A DNA stretch of 64,000 nucleotides from Filosporella fistucella (GCA_030077755.1 JAQJZZ010000018.1:372001-436000), one strand, 5' to 3'; shown: positions 13,127 through 25,622, counted from the first letter of the stretch. The notes: generated by a model not told the origin, from the letters alone. Program-made: numbers and translations.

Positions 13127-14561
13127 AATGGGATATGGCAAGGAGTTTGATGCAATGTAGCAGTCCAGTATTGATATCAGAGAGTGGGGTTGTTGGTACT
13201 ATGCGGTGGTATCGGAACTGGGAGTGCCGCAAAACTGTGTGTTGAAACTGAAAGAAGTTGTTGACACAAAAGATAGGCAGGCTGTTACGTTTATCGCTTG
13301 TCAAAATTTGTGATGGCTTAATCGAGGGAACACGCTAACCTGATTTGATTGCCATTCGATTTGAGCAGAAAACCTGAAAGGAGATAGAAGCGAGGATATA
13401 TATTGTGTTGATTGGAGAAATCCGTCCACGCTAATGATGTTGATTGACCGCCTTCAAACCAGGAAATCACATCTGCCCACTCGAGTCGCTATGACTAGAA
13501 GGGATCAATAGTATTCAGTTGAAGTGTATTGCATAAAACCTCTTATTCATTATAGTGCATGTGAAATAATAGCTGCTCCATTCCACAGAGCTCCAGAGAA
13601 TATCAATTTTCAGGCTTGCTACCAATTTATTCAAAGCAGAGTACTATACTTTCATCAGCTGCCAGGTTAGAGCAAACATAAAGTACACCTGAACATCCGC
13701 AATTGCCTTTCCACACTGATAGGTTTAGCATTAGATTTTTTCAAGCATCTCAAACATCGAGTTTTGCTCTAGTACTTGATTGTCCCCATGTCAGAGAAAT
13801 GGCTACACAGCAAACACATGTGTCAGACTTTCAATGCGCTTGTTCTAGATCCAAAAATACATTTTATAAGAGAATGTTAACCACTTCTTTAGCAATAGAT
13901 ACTATTAGTAAGTATCATTTCTCTCTTTTTTGGCCCAATTTATTGATGTTGGAAAGAAGCAGGATTGTGACTTGTCAAAATATGCAAAGGGAAGGAGGGA
14001 TAACAGATATTTAATAGAATATTTAAAGAGGCAACAAATAGGGAGAAAGCAAACATAAAGATTGGAACCAGTAAGGACATCAGTAATACAGAGTAATCAA
14101 GAGAAAGCAATTATGTAAAGCAAATAGGCATGTTAAACGAAAAAATTAAAATAATTCTATGAAGTGTCGCCAGCTAACAAGGCTTTCAATTGGAATTGGA
14201 TTTAGCATCGTGATTTAATTCCTTGAAAATGAAATTATTAATATAGAGAAATTACAAGGCTGGTTATAATGTTGTAAAGCCAAAGTATATTGTCTTTATT
14301 GAATTTATCCCTGCAAAACAGAAATAGATTTGGAATAATGAAGTAAGAAGACAGATGTTATTTATTAACAGTCCCAGCTAGCTGTCACTAGATCACGCTA
14401 TATATCTCCTTGTTACAATAGCCTGCAGCTGTTCTTTGCCAGCCATGCTCCCGGATTCTATTGATTGCCATGATCTGCCACAATCAACCTTTTGTAAAGG
14501 CGGTAAATTCCTAATCTGGCTGTCGCTCACCGGTAACTTTCCTATAAATGAATCCTCTCGA
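13127..14561. other. AT-rich intergenic sequence
   Basis: No gene is supported. From about 13550 to 14420 the sequence is very AT-rich with short interrupted open frames, as in decayed repeats, but I cannot name an element. The first part is the promoter of the intact F-box-like gene. Confidence 0.4.
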
Positions 14562-15290
14562 TTAGCCGCTGTAATCTGTCAAATATAATTCCTCATCCTC
14601 GGAGCTCCGGTCGTTATCGTCCTCGGAATCACTATCAATCGGTGCATAATCGTCACTACCGTACCATTCGTAGTCATCGATATGACCCCATTCGTCACCA
14701 TCCTCGCTATCGTCCTCACTATCTTCCTCGACCTAACCCTCACCCTCAACTTCGAGATACGGACCGATTATAGGTTCGACAGCACGGAAGTGTATCAGTT
14801 CATCGCAGAGCCGTGGTTGGACATCCAATGGTAGTGCAAAGCCCTTGTCGTCTTGAACAAATAACAGCTTTCTGGCCTCACGAATCTTGACATACCACAA
14901 GTCCAGCTCCTCTGCGGCCTCTTGAAAGATACACCCAAAATTGTCCATCTTGATTAGCAGGCTCCCGCGGCACTTAGCCATACTGCCATCTTCGAAAATA
15001 CTTTTGAGGTCTTGAATCTTTTTACATGCGTATAAATTATCGAAAAATCGTTGGGTCTTCTGCATATGTGCCCGTGTATAATCTGGAATATCTCGGATCA
15101 AGGTTCGAGCCCAATCTTTGAGCAGGATGAGCACCTGAAGGCGATGCTCGACCAAATAAGAACCACAGCACCGGCTCGCTTACCCTGTACTCGCTACGCA
15201 TTTTATGATCGTTGGCAAAATCAGCTACTCTGGGAGCCACATCCTCAATTCTCTGATATTCTGAATTGATTTTCCTATTCTTTAGTTCTA
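14562..15290 (-). pseudogene. Truncated F-box-like family pseudogene (C-terminal half)
   Basis: A broken relative of the protein at 10687-13126. Only the C-terminal half remains, starting around 15290 at YQRIEDVAPRVADF (compare YQRIVVAARTIAEF in the intact copy). The reading frame shifts near 15150, although a short intron (GTAAGC...TTCAG) could also explain that jump. The conserved block LDLWYVKIREARKLLF follows. An in-frame TAG (14733-14735) then interrupts the protein, and the same frame continues for 56 further codons with a Glu/Asp-rich tail to TAA at 14562-14564. The acidic tail matches the acidic end of the intact copy, so the TAG is probably a recent nonsense change. The N-terminal half is missing. 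Confidence 0.75.
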
Positions 15291-15683
15291 TATAAGGGTA
15301 ATAAGCTTGCTTCTCTTACTCAGACCCTAATCACCCTCGGCTCACCTTTAGCTTAGTTGACTCACCTAAGAAACCTGGGCACCCTGAGCAACTCACCTGA
15401 GTACCCTGAGCAGCACGCTACAAGACGCCTGAGCACACTTGACCAAGATCCACAATATCGTCACTTGCTTTAGATCCTTGCCTTTAGCCAATCACACTTG
15501 AGCTGACCTTTGTGCCCTGTCACTTCACTTTTGTATATCTTTACCAGATAGGTAATTCAATAATTCTGACCTTTACACTCTTTAATGTACAACTACAGAC
15601 CAAGCCACAGCTAATTCTGCGACTAGCAATGACAATTAAATAACCAGACAGTATGTCATATACAGACATATCTTGGCAAAAGT
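15291..15683. other. Intergenic, with degenerate CACCTGAG/CCCTGAGCA repeats
   Basis: Between about 15340 and 15440 short imperfect repeats of CTCACCT and CCCTGAGCA recur, right where homology of the truncated pseudogene ends. No gene is seen. Confidence 0.4.
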
Positions 15684-17696
15684 TTAGATCTTTTCCTCTG
15701 TCAAGGCGTAATGACTGGACCCTTTCTGGACGTCGGTAACATACTTCCGCATCTTTCTGGCTGGAATTCGTTTGGAGAACATCTCGTCCAGCTCGGCCGA
15801 GTTTCGTTGCGATGGCTCAGGGACAAAGAAGTATACAAGTACAGTCACTGCGAGACCTGTTCCGAAGAACAGCCAAGCGGTCTTGTATCCCCAATTTGCG
15901 TTGTTTATATCCACTAGATACGGTGTTAACAGATACGAACACTTTTCAGCCCTTAGATTGCTTACACATAATTGGAACCGATGTGTTAAATGTGAGACCA
16001 AAGAGGACGGAAGATCCGGCGGCTAGACCAGCTGTTCTAGCGCGAAGTTTTTGTGACGCAACCTCTCCTACAAATGCCCAACCCAAGCTGCCCACTGTGC
16101 GCACTTGTCAGTTTGATAACATATAGGTCGTGGTGGAGGCTTACAGGCAACGTTAAAAAATGACCAGACGCATGCCGCAAAGATCAGGAAATTCTGAAGG
16201 GGCTTTGTCTTCGGCACAAATCCTAAAATACCGACGACAAGCATGGCAATCGTACATACAACTGCCGCGACGACGACAATCTTCCGACGACCGAAACGAT
16301 CTGTAACAGTGATCAAAGTGATAGATGTACCTAACGCAATGACAGCTAGAATCAAATCATGTAAGCCAATAAGCATTAAATACTTGTTCCATGTCAACTC
16401 ACTAAGAATAGTAGTGATCAAGAATGGATCATTGAAGCCGCTCTGTCTGAAGAACAAACTCGCATAGGTGTTAAGGAAAGAGAGTCCAGTAAGCTGCTGT
16501 GAACATACAGGAAGAGCAGCACCAAGAGTTCTGACAGCGTTTGTTCCCTTGCAGCATTCCAAATACGAACGAAGAAGAGCCTTGAATCCCTTCGTCTCGA
16601 GCCCTAATTCTGTAGCCTCTGCCCGTTCGCGAATGATAGTATTCTTAATGACAGCAAACTCAGCATCGACGTCGTAACCCTGAACCTTTCCGTTGATGCG
16701 CCGGAGAGACGCTTTTCCTTTGTCATCTTGATCGCGTTCGGCATAATAAGCTTTATATAGTTAATAGCTGAAAAAGACGTGTTTAGAGAGTACTTTACCA
16801 GCAGTTTCAGGAATCCATAAGAAGATTGGTAACATCAGGCCCAAAAATCCCCATTGTGTCAAGATGGGCGTCTTGTAGTCGAGAGGATCTACTCTCTCTC
16901 GAAGGGTCAAAACCAGTGGGCCGAGGAAACTGCCAATTCTGTTCCAAAAGCCGTAACAGAACAGCATGGCGCCACGGACGTTCACTGGGGCCCACTCCGT
17001 CACATAGATCGGAAGAGTCGCCTGGATGCATCCGACTCCCATACCCGCCAGTATCTTTGCACCAGCCCAATCTTGCCAGTTACGGGCATATGTTTCCAGA
17101 AAAAGGGACTAGATTTGGCGATTAGATCCAAGGATACCGAGGATGACTCCATCATTTTGGGTCACGAAGGGGAAACACTCACAGCAGCAAGTACAATCCA
17201 TAGCAAGTACATTGTCATCTTTCGGCCAATCTTGTCGGACACTGGGTTGAGGAGAACCATGCCGATGAGTTGTCCGAGAGATTGCAACGCTCCCCAGAGT
17301 GCGGTGTACTTAGCATCCAATGTATATCTCCCAGCCGCGTTGGGAAAACCGAAATGATTGATAAAGCCTCGATTTGCGATAATGTTCCCATTGAGGGTGA
17401 TTTGAAAGCCATCCGCGCCGGCGGCAATACACATGAGATTACAGACCAGACACGCCTGAAACTCGATGGTTATTATTTGTCATGGATGGAGGAGGATTGA
17501 TACACGGAAGAATAGTACACACCTTCCAAAACCTTCTCACTGTAGTCAACAAGCCAAGATTATCAAGTGAGGATTTGAGGACTGGCTCATGGTGATGTTT
17601 GGGGTCATCTTCCAGATGGGAAGTCTGAGGCGCGATATCATTGTCGCGGCCCTTGTCGGTTATAGGATCTAGGGGTGTCTGGTGAGGTGCTGACAT
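15684..17696 (-). CDS. MFS sugar transporter (SP family)
   Basis: A major-facilitator sugar:H+ symporter of the plasma membrane. Several introns split the gene; the start at 17696 (MSAPHQTPLDP) follows a hydrophilic N-terminus. Visible hallmarks are GADGFQITLNG in the first membrane region, NPVSDKIGRKMTMYLLW (loop 2-3 GRK motif), GMGVGCIQATLPIYVTEWAP (helix 5 region), QQLTGLSFLNTYASLFF (QQxTG of helix 7), VTDRFGRRKIVVV (loop 8-9 motif) and FFVPEPSQRNSAELDEMF (the PExxxxxxEE-like end). The usual PESPRWL loop is replaced by WIPETAG. It is transcribed divergently from the GH3 gene, with a 960-bp shared upstream region. The context suggests uptake of a sugar or glycoside released by the neighbouring GH3 and GH78 enzymes; the substrate itself is inference. 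I have not verified every splice junction. Confidence 0.88.
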
Positions 17697-18656
17697 GATA
17701 ATGATGATGATGGTGAGAGAAAGGAGAAGGAGTACAGAAATGAACGTGGTCAAGTCTGGGGAAGCTGGGGAAGGGAGACATGCTCTCCTTTTAAAGACCT
17801 TGCGAGAGTGGCTGCTTCTGGCAGATGTTGCCCATCTTGACCCTTCTTCGAGTCATTCATGTGGAAGGAAGTCCGACTCGGTAGCGAAGGTGAGCTAGAA
17901 CCGGATGCCGGTGCGGTTGCATCAAGACAGAGTGGGGAAGTTGGCAACTTTAATTTTTCTTGGGGAAAAACTTGAAGTGACTTGACTGTTTCGTGTATAG
18001 ATAACCCGGTAGTCTAGCAGCGACAGCCGGTTTGGCGACCAGAGACCGCATGGAATTCTAACTAGTGAGGATGTTCTCAACCAGGATCGGACCTGAGTGC
18101 GACTTTGCTCCGGCACAGTTACCACACGCCAAGACGCTGTCATCGAAAAGCCTTGGCGCCAATTTCCTGGTGTGTGTTTGTGTATTCGCTTCCCATCTGC
18201 TTCGAGCTTCGAGTATTTCGAGGGCGTCAGGTGGAACATCAGGCCTCACCAGAGTAGCTAGCAACTCCCCAAGTGGATACACCTCAAGCGATCTCTCATG
18301 CCTCATGCCGCAGGTCTCACGCCTCCAAGGACTTCTACTCGGTTCCTCTCCGGGGGACCTCGTGAAAATGAATTAATCTTCTTCCGAGCTCCTCTTCCTG
18401 CTTGGTGGGGTAACAGTAAAGCAGCATAACTGGCACCGAGTGGAAGAAGGAGGGAGGTGTGCTGATCAAAATCTCGTTCCATATTATGGGTCGATAGTCA
18501 AGGTACAGTTGTTGGTGTCATGTACTCTTGTGAGAACCAACCCAACATTGATGTCTCCTCATTATTCTTGCCCCATCTAGATGCTGGAGAGAACAGGTTT
18601 GGCAATTGAACTCATTGCGACACAGGCTTCAAAATCGCAGATATTCAGTCATTCAT
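17697..18656. other. Divergent promoter region of MFS transporter and GH3 gene
   Basis: This 960-bp region separates two divergently transcribed genes and holds the first copy of the shared 30-bp motif (18084-18113). No coding exon is recognised. Confidence 0.5.
18084..18113. promoter_or_regulatory. Shared promoter motif, copy 1 (candidate Zn2Cys6 site)
   Basis: This 30-bp block matches 22663-22692 at 27 of 30 positions. It begins GGATCGGAC and ends GACTTTGCTCCGG, so it carries CGG and CCG triplets facing each other, the kind of half-sites bound by Zn2Cys6 dimers. It lies about 390 bp upstream of the transporter and 540 bp upstream of the GH3 start. The regulatory role is inferred. Confidence 0.55.
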
Positions 18657-21445
18657 ATGGCTATCCAAAACTTTACTGATCTGGAGGATGAGCATGAATA
18701 CATTGCGAATGTCTTGCCGCGGTTGACTGTGGAAGAGAAAGTTTTCCTACTTGCTGGAAAGGACCTGTGGCGGACGAATGCCATTCCGCGACTGGGAATA
18801 TCAGAGATCAAAACCTCTGATGGCCCAGTAGGCGTGCGAGGCGCTCTTTGGACGGACGGAGTGCCAGCTGCATTCCTTCCTTCGGGCGTGTCATTGGCAG
18901 CGACTTGGGATACACAGATCATCAATGAGGTTTGCGGTGTGCTGGTGGACGAGGCTCGTAGCAAAGAAGTAAATGTGCTGCTAGGACCTACGGGTATGTG
19001 TTTGCCTACTCTGGTGCCACTTCTTCTTATGATAGCAGTCTGTATTCCAAGGACACCGTTAGGGGGGCGCAATTTCGAAGCGTTCAGCGAAGACCCTTTC
19101 CTTACAGGCACGCTCGCCGCGACGTACATCAGTAGTCTTCAACGGGCAGGTATCGGTGCCTGTATCAAACACTTCGCAGCGAACGACCAAGAAACACGGC
19201 GCTTCGTGATTGACGAGATAATTTCGGAACGGGCGCTTCGAGAGATCCACCTGCAACCGTTTCAAATTGCAATTCGTGAAAGTAAGCCGTGGACTGTTAT
19301 GACTGCTTACAATAAAATCAATGGAATTCATTGCTCTGCGCATGAAGAACTCCTCCAGAAGATCCTGAGGAAAGAATGGGAGTTTGATGGACTTGTTATG
19401 AGTGACTGGTTTGGTACTAACACCATAGTTCCCAGTATAATCCATGGGTATGCTTGAGTATAATGCTATCAAATCCTCTGGTGATGGAACTAATAGAGAT
19501 GATCTAGAATGGATCTCGAGATGCCGGGGCCAGTACGACGTCGTGGTGAACACATTCTCAATGCTTTAGAGTTGGGATATTTGACTGAGAAGCATATCAC
19601 GAAATGTGCTGGTAGGGTCCTGCAACTACTTCATCGAACCGGAAAGTACAAGAATCCCTGCTGGAGAGAGTCCACCGAGAAAGCAAGAGATATACCAGCT
19701 CATAGAGAGACGCTCAGGAAAGCAGGTGCCGAAGGTATTACTTCCTCGCCGCCTTCTGTGGATAACACACTTATGAACGACAGGCATTGTCTTGCTCAAA
19801 AACGAAGAGTCCCTACTTCCATTAGACCTATCTAAACACAAAAGGGTAGCTTTCATTGGGCCTAATGCTGGTGTCTCCATCGCATCTGGAGGAGGCTCCT
19901 CATCTCTTCTGGCACATTACAGTACAAATCCCAAGGACTCTTTCCTAGAAGCTGTCAAGAGTGACAGCACTATTCAAGTGTCACATGCAGCAGGTTTGCT
20001 TTCTCATCGATATATTCCCTTGGTCGATCCAACCATCATGAAAAACCCGAAAACCGGCAAGTCTGGATTTGCTATGGAGTGGTGGACGAACATGGAGCAC
20101 GCAGGCGATATCGTACACACAGAAAGTCGACCAAGCTCGCATCTGATTTGTTATGATGGCCTTCCACCGCTGTTGACTACAGGAGAACGGTATTCATATC
20201 GCGCCACCACCGTTCTGACTCCCAAAACTTCAGGCCTACATATCTTTTCCCTATCAACTTGTGGCCCAGGAAAACTCATTCTAGATGATGAGGTCTTGAT
20301 TGATATTCCTCGCCATAAAAATTCCCCAAAATCGAGCTTATTCATGAGCTACGGTTCGCCAGAAGAGCGCGTAAAGAAAAGACTAGAAGCTGGACAACCT
20401 TACAAGCTTGTCTTTGAAGCAGTTAGTCGAGAGCCACAAGAACTTGATTTTACCTATCATGGGGACATGCTACGTGAAGAAATTATGGATGGCGGACGTG
20501 TTGGGTTCCTCGAGGAAATTAAGACTGACTTGTTCGCAGAAGCAATCGCTTTGGCAGAAGATAGTGAAGTTGTGATTCTGGTGGTAGGTCGCAATAACGA
20601 GTGGGAAACTGAGACTTCAGATATGGCATCGATGGAGCTACCCCTTGAGACCAACAGACTTATATCAGAAGTACTGAAAGTCAATAAAAATACAGTAGTG
20701 GTAAACCAAACAGGTGGTCCGATATCGATGCCCTGGATTCAGCAGGCAAGTACGGTGATTCAGGTTAGTCTGATTGCTTGTTAGATTTGTATTTCCAGTC
20801 AGCTGATGGTGTTAGGCATGGTATCAGGGACAAGAACAGGGTCGAGCTCTTACCGATGTTCTCCTTGGAAAGATCAGCCCCAGTGGCAAGCTCCCTATTA
20901 CCTTTCCCGTCCGCCTTGAAGACAACCCTTCGTTTTACAATCATCCTGGTGGAAATGACCGTGTATATTATGGAGAGGGGATCTTTGTCGGATACCGTCA
21001 CTACGACAAGATCCTCTCACAGCCGCTTTTCCCTTTTGGCCATGGACTTAGTTATACGAATTTCGCATACTCCAACCTTAGACTCAGCTCTGACAGCTTC
21101 ACTTCCAAGGAATCAACGATTAGGGTTAGTGTGGATATCACGAATGTTGGTAGTATGGCGGGCAAGGAAATAGTACAATTTTATGTCTCGCAGACAAGCA
21201 ATCCAGGGCTCGTTCGACCTGTTAGGGAGTTGAAGGGTTTTGACAAAGTCTTCGTTGCAAAAGGGCAGACTGTAACGGCTACGGCGCTCTTAGACAAGGT
21301 TGCTGTCTCGTACTGGGATGACGGATTGCATTGTTGGCGTGCTGATGCCGATGCGACTTTTGCAATTGAGGCTGCTTCCAGTTCGAGAAATGTGAAATGT
21401 TGCGGAGCATTCAGGACACATCAGGGCTTTACTTGGATAAACTAG
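18657..21445 (+). CDS. GH3 beta-glucosidase with PA14 insert and fibronectin III-like C-terminus
   Basis: A retaining beta-glycosidase. Exons 18657-18993, 19039-19447, 19508-19734, 19784-20763 and 20816-21445 give 860 residues in frame. The N-terminal GH3 barrel contains SDGPVGVRG, GRNFEAFSEDP, CIKHFAAND and GLVMSDWFGT, whose Asp is the nucleophile, then MDLEMPGP. The second GH3 domain starts at VLLKNEESLLPL. A PA14 domain is inserted (around SYRATTVLTPKTSGLHIFS, LILDDEVLIDIP). FPFGHGLSYTNF and VDITNVGSMAGKEIVQFY mark the fibronectin III-like end. There is no signal peptide, so it is probably intracellular, acting on imported glycosides. Upstream codons without ATG are not used. Its position beside a sugar transporter and a rhamnosidase supports a glycoside catabolic role; exact specificity cannot be read from sequence. 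Confidence 0.93.
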
Positions 21446-22261
21446 GGCATGCAAGTATTGAAGTGCCGAAAAATATTGTTGTCTATTCATAAACTTGCGT
21501 CATTAGAACAGAAGGCCTATAGAAAAAATTGCAGAACGTCATATTGTGTAGTAGTGACAACCACCAAGTCGACGAGAATATAGATATGTATAAGCACGTC
21601 GCCTATCTCCATCGAGAAAGCTCTCTAATTTTCCTGCTCAGACCGTTTAGAGCTACGCTACTTCAAATCTACGAATATATAGCATACAAGTTCTATAGAA
21701 TTTTACATGATATCGTACTTGTTTAGAGTAAACTTTGGGGGACATTTTCCCCGTCTTGTCTGGAACAGTTTACGGACTACCAAAATGACTAGATAGGGCC
21801 CAGACTTCCAGCCTATGGTTTATAGGCCTTTTGATTTTGTGGTGATCACACGAGTGTCTTGGGTGCCCAGGGCGTTGGCTCACAGAGGAACCGTTGTGAA
21901 CCTCAGGCACTCAATCTCTGCTTTGTTTCAACATTGGAAAATAGGTACAGCGCCATACGTTGACAAACTCAATTATGGTCTTTGACTGATGCCGAATATC
22001 ACGTTGTGTTTGGCTGAGATATCCCTTCAATGATATTTCTTCCATGCGAACAATTTTGTTTGTGCTTACGGTGCTGCCGTCTCCCCTAATCACATCCTAT
22101 AGCTAGCCCTCACATCGGATCGGAACCAGGAGCCTCATCATCCTCCCTTCAGCACATGTACAGTACTCCGCTATAAATGTTTTATATGCTTGTTAGAAGG
22201 CACAAGTAACGGCACTACGAATCTTAAGATTCGGAGTTCCCTCTACACCCACCAGTGGTGG

Positions 22262-22328
22262 TTATAATTTATTATCCGCCAAGGCCTTCCAGGTCCAACT
22301 TCCAGGCTTGGCGGATTATGAATTATGA
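22262..22328. repeat. Imperfect inverted repeat with 22-bp arms
   Basis: The arm at 22262-22283 is complementary to 22307-22328 at 19 of 22 positions, with a 23-bp spacer. The inner part of each arm is ATCCGCCAAG or its complement. It could be a hairpin, a remnant of a small mobile element or a symmetrical protein-binding site; no flanking duplication is obvious. Confidence 0.7.
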
Positions 22329-22662
22329 TCCGAGTAGACACATTCTACGATTACGTAAGCCGAGGATAACATCCAACAGCATCCTCCTAAACAGGAGTTG
22401 ACCATACACTAATCACGGGGAGTTTCGGCGCTCCCACTTAGCAAAGTTGGGCTAAGCAACTTGGCATGTCACCGTAGCTATGTCAAGTGGGTATTCCGAC
22501 AGCGAGTGTGCATTAGGAGGAGGTTCGGGATAAAAGGTCGCGACAGTAGTGTGAATCAACGATAGTGGAGTTACTTGGCCCCCGCCGTAAAATTGTACTT
22601 ACTACCTAGTACAACCAGATTTGCGGATCTGGGGTAACGGGGAAGGTCTGTAGTTGAGACAT

Positions 22663-22692
22663 GGATCGGACTTGAATGAGACTTTGCTCCGG
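22663..22692. promoter_or_regulatory. Shared promoter motif, copy 2 (candidate Zn2Cys6 site)
   Basis: The partner of 18084-18113, same orientation, 27 of 30 bases identical. It lies 212 bp upstream of the GH78 start. Sequence on either side is not similar, which argues against a simple segmental duplication. Confidence 0.55.
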
Positions 22693-22903
22693 ACGTGAGG
22701 TAACAGCCTTGGACATTCTTATTTTTGGATGGAGTCGCACCATAGCCGTGCTCTTGGAGTCACATTGTAGGACCACAAAGACCGCCCAACGTCTTCCACC
22801 AAAAGTTCCAGTAGTAGAAAAGGAAAAGGAGGTGCGTTCTGCTCTTTCCATGTTGCTCTTTTTGACATCTTGACCGGTCCAGGGAGGACATCCTGTACAC
22901 ATT

Positions 22904-25622
22904 ATGACTGTTTCCATTGCTACCATAACTGTTGAGCATCACCATGATGGCTTTGGGATTTTTGCATCACGGCCCCGATTATCGTGGCGCTTCAACAAGA
23001 CCTCAACGAAAACTTGGCGGCAAGCCTCCTATGAGATTCGACTCGTTCGTGGCGGACAAGAAGAAAGGCATGTCGTTTCAAGCTCACAATCTGTACTTGC
23101 ACCATGGCCGTCAACTCCCTTGATCTCGCGAGAGAAGGTAACTATCAGAGTGTCCGTAACGGGCGAGGACGGCTCATCGTCTGCATGGTCGAGCTGCGAC
23201 ATTGAGGTGGCACTACTTGAAAGGTCAGACTGGAAAGCCAAGTTGATTTCTGGACCCCCACAGGACACCTCGCTACCCAAGAACCCCTTTTGTCTTCGGA
23301 GAACATTCCAAATAGCAGAAACTCAAGCGGCAAGGCTCTACGCGACAGCACATGGCATATACGAGGTAGAGATAAATGGCAAGAGAGTCGGCGATCAATT
23401 CCTCACCCCAGGCTGGCAATCGTACAACCACCGCCTGCACTATCAGACGTACGACGTTACGCATCTTCTGCAAAGCGGCGCAAACACATTAGGTGTTTCC
23501 ATCGGCGAAGGGTGGTTCGCAGGAAGGTTAGGACGTCCAGGCAGTATCAACATATTTGGGGATCGACTCGGGTTTCTTGCACAACTGGAGATTGGGGGCG
23601 AATTAGCGCTAGTCACGGATAACACCTGGGAGTGTCTGCAGAGTCCTGTAACGGCTTCTGAGATATATAACGGAGAAACGTATGACACGAATCTTTACGA
23701 TCCGTCCTGGTCTATGCCTACAGGGATGATTACAACTGCAACAAACGTAGAAGTACTTGACTTTCCATCTGCGGAGCTCATTGCAGCAGACGTAGCTCCG
23801 GTACGGAAAATTCGTGAGTTTAAGCCGACGAAGATCATCACAACACCCAATGGCAAAACTGTGTTGGATTTCGGCCAAAATTTGGTTGGGTGGGTGAGAT
23901 TCGAGAAGGATGTTAAAGGCTCAAAGGCACAAGAAGTTCTCATCAGGCACGCTGAGGTACTGGAGCATGGGGAACTTGGGACACGACCATTACGGAGTGC
24001 AAAAGCTCAACTGGTCGTCAAGCTAGGCGGAAGCACGAAAGGATACGAGCCCAAGTTCACATGGTTTGGATTCAGGCAAGTTAATGATGAAACTCAATCT
24101 TTATGCTTTTACGAATCTAACAAACCTCAAGGTATATCGAGGTCAACGGTTATAGCAACGTTAGCACTGAAGACTTCACCGCGGTTGCGATATCGTCAGA
24201 TCTTCGCCGAACAGGCCACTTTTCTTCCTCACATGAACTTGTCAATAAGCTTCACGAGAACACAGTTTGGTCAATGCGGGACAATTTCGTGTCTATTCCG
24301 ACGGACTGCCCACAAAGAGATGAACGCCTTGGTTGGACAGGAGATATCCAGGTATTTGCTCCCACAGCCAACTATCTTTTCGACACCTCTGCCTTTCTAG
24401 GAGGGTGGCTTCGAGATTTAGCTGCTGAGCAGAGTGTTTTAGATGAGGTGGTACCGTGGGTGATTCCTAGTGTTCCCTTTGAGCCTGGCGATCGTCAAAA
24501 CCGTCCCGCTGCCATCTGGGCCGATTGTGCCGTGGTGACACCTTGGGACTTGTATACATCGTTTGGGGACAAGAGGATGCTGGAGCTCCAGTGGGAGAGT
24601 ATGGTTGCTTGGCTCGACAGAGGAGTCCCCAGAGATGAGAGAGGATTCTGGACCACCGAATTTCCACAATTTGGGGATTGGTTGGATCCAAGGGCGCCAC
24701 CAGCTTTCCCAGGACATGCTACTACTGACCCTTTTCTGGTTGCGAACGCGTATCTAATTTACGTTACCGAGTTGGCAGGTAAAATAGGTCAGATAATTGG
24801 CAAACCTGAAAAGGCTGAAGATTATACCTTGCAGTCGAAGAAGCTGCTTGGGCTGTTTCAGAAAGAGTATATTACTGCCACTGGCCGGTTGGTGTCTGAT
24901 ACCCAAACTGGCCACGCACTGGCGCTCCGCTTTGGATTGTTCCCCGAGAGGCACTTGGAAAAAGCTAGTGATCGGCTAGGCTGGCTTGTGCGTTGGGAGG
25001 TATTCAAGATTACCACCGGCTTTGCCGGAACTCCAATAATCCTTCAAACCCTTGCTGACAATGGTAAACTGAACCTTGCATATCGAATGCTAGAAGAAAA
25101 GGAAGATCCAAGTTGGCTGTATCCCGTCACCATGGGAGCCACCACAATTGTAAGCGACCGAAAGCAGTCATATAGCATACTAATATCTGTTAGTGGGAAC
25201 GATGGAATTCAATGCTGCCAGACGGCACCATCAACCCCGGTCAGATGACCTCTTTCAACCATTACGCCCTTGGATCTGTCTGTGCCTTCCTACACAGCAC
25301 CATTGGTGGACTTTCACCAACCTCTCCCGGCTGGAAGACTGCACTGGTCAAGCCGCAGCCAGGTGGGAGCTTCCGCTACGCGTCGACGTCTTTCGATTCG
25401 CCGTATGGCGTATACGCAGTCTCATGGAAAATTGACGGTTCCCATATGTTTACGGACATCACCATACCACCGAATGGCGAAGCCAGGGTCGCTCTGCGAG
25501 GAGTTGACACAGTCGTAGGAAGTGGCCAATATCATTTTGTGACGACGTGGGAAGAGGATCAGAGTTGGCCCCCGGAGCATATTCAAGGAGCCCAAGGTGC
25601 ACCTAAAAAGGCTTCTGTATAA
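22904..25622 (+). CDS. GH78 alpha-L-rhamnosidase
   Basis: Releases terminal alpha-L-rhamnose from glycosides by inversion. Exons 22904-24075, 24132-25149 and 25194-25622 encode 872 residues. The N-terminal beta-sandwich domains include YATAHGIYEVEINGKRVGD and FLTPGWQSYNHRLHYQTYDV; the (alpha/alpha)6 catalytic domain holds DCPQRDERLGWTGDIQVF, the GH78 signature with the acidic catalytic residues, and GATTIWERWNSM with the second catalytic Glu. No signal peptide is visible, so an intracellular enzyme is likely. The first intron uses a GC donor (GCAAGT at 24076) with CTAAC branch and CAAG acceptor; it is the only junction that joins the conserved TWFGFRYIEV region. The gene is co-oriented with GH3 and carries the shared promoter motif. 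Confidence 0.95.

Larger units (their letters stand above)
21446..22903. other. Intergenic region with inverted repeat and promoter motif
   Basis: Lies between GH3 and GH78. It contains a 22-bp-arm inverted repeat (22262-22328) and the second copy of the shared motif (22663-22692). No gene is supported. Confidence 0.45.
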
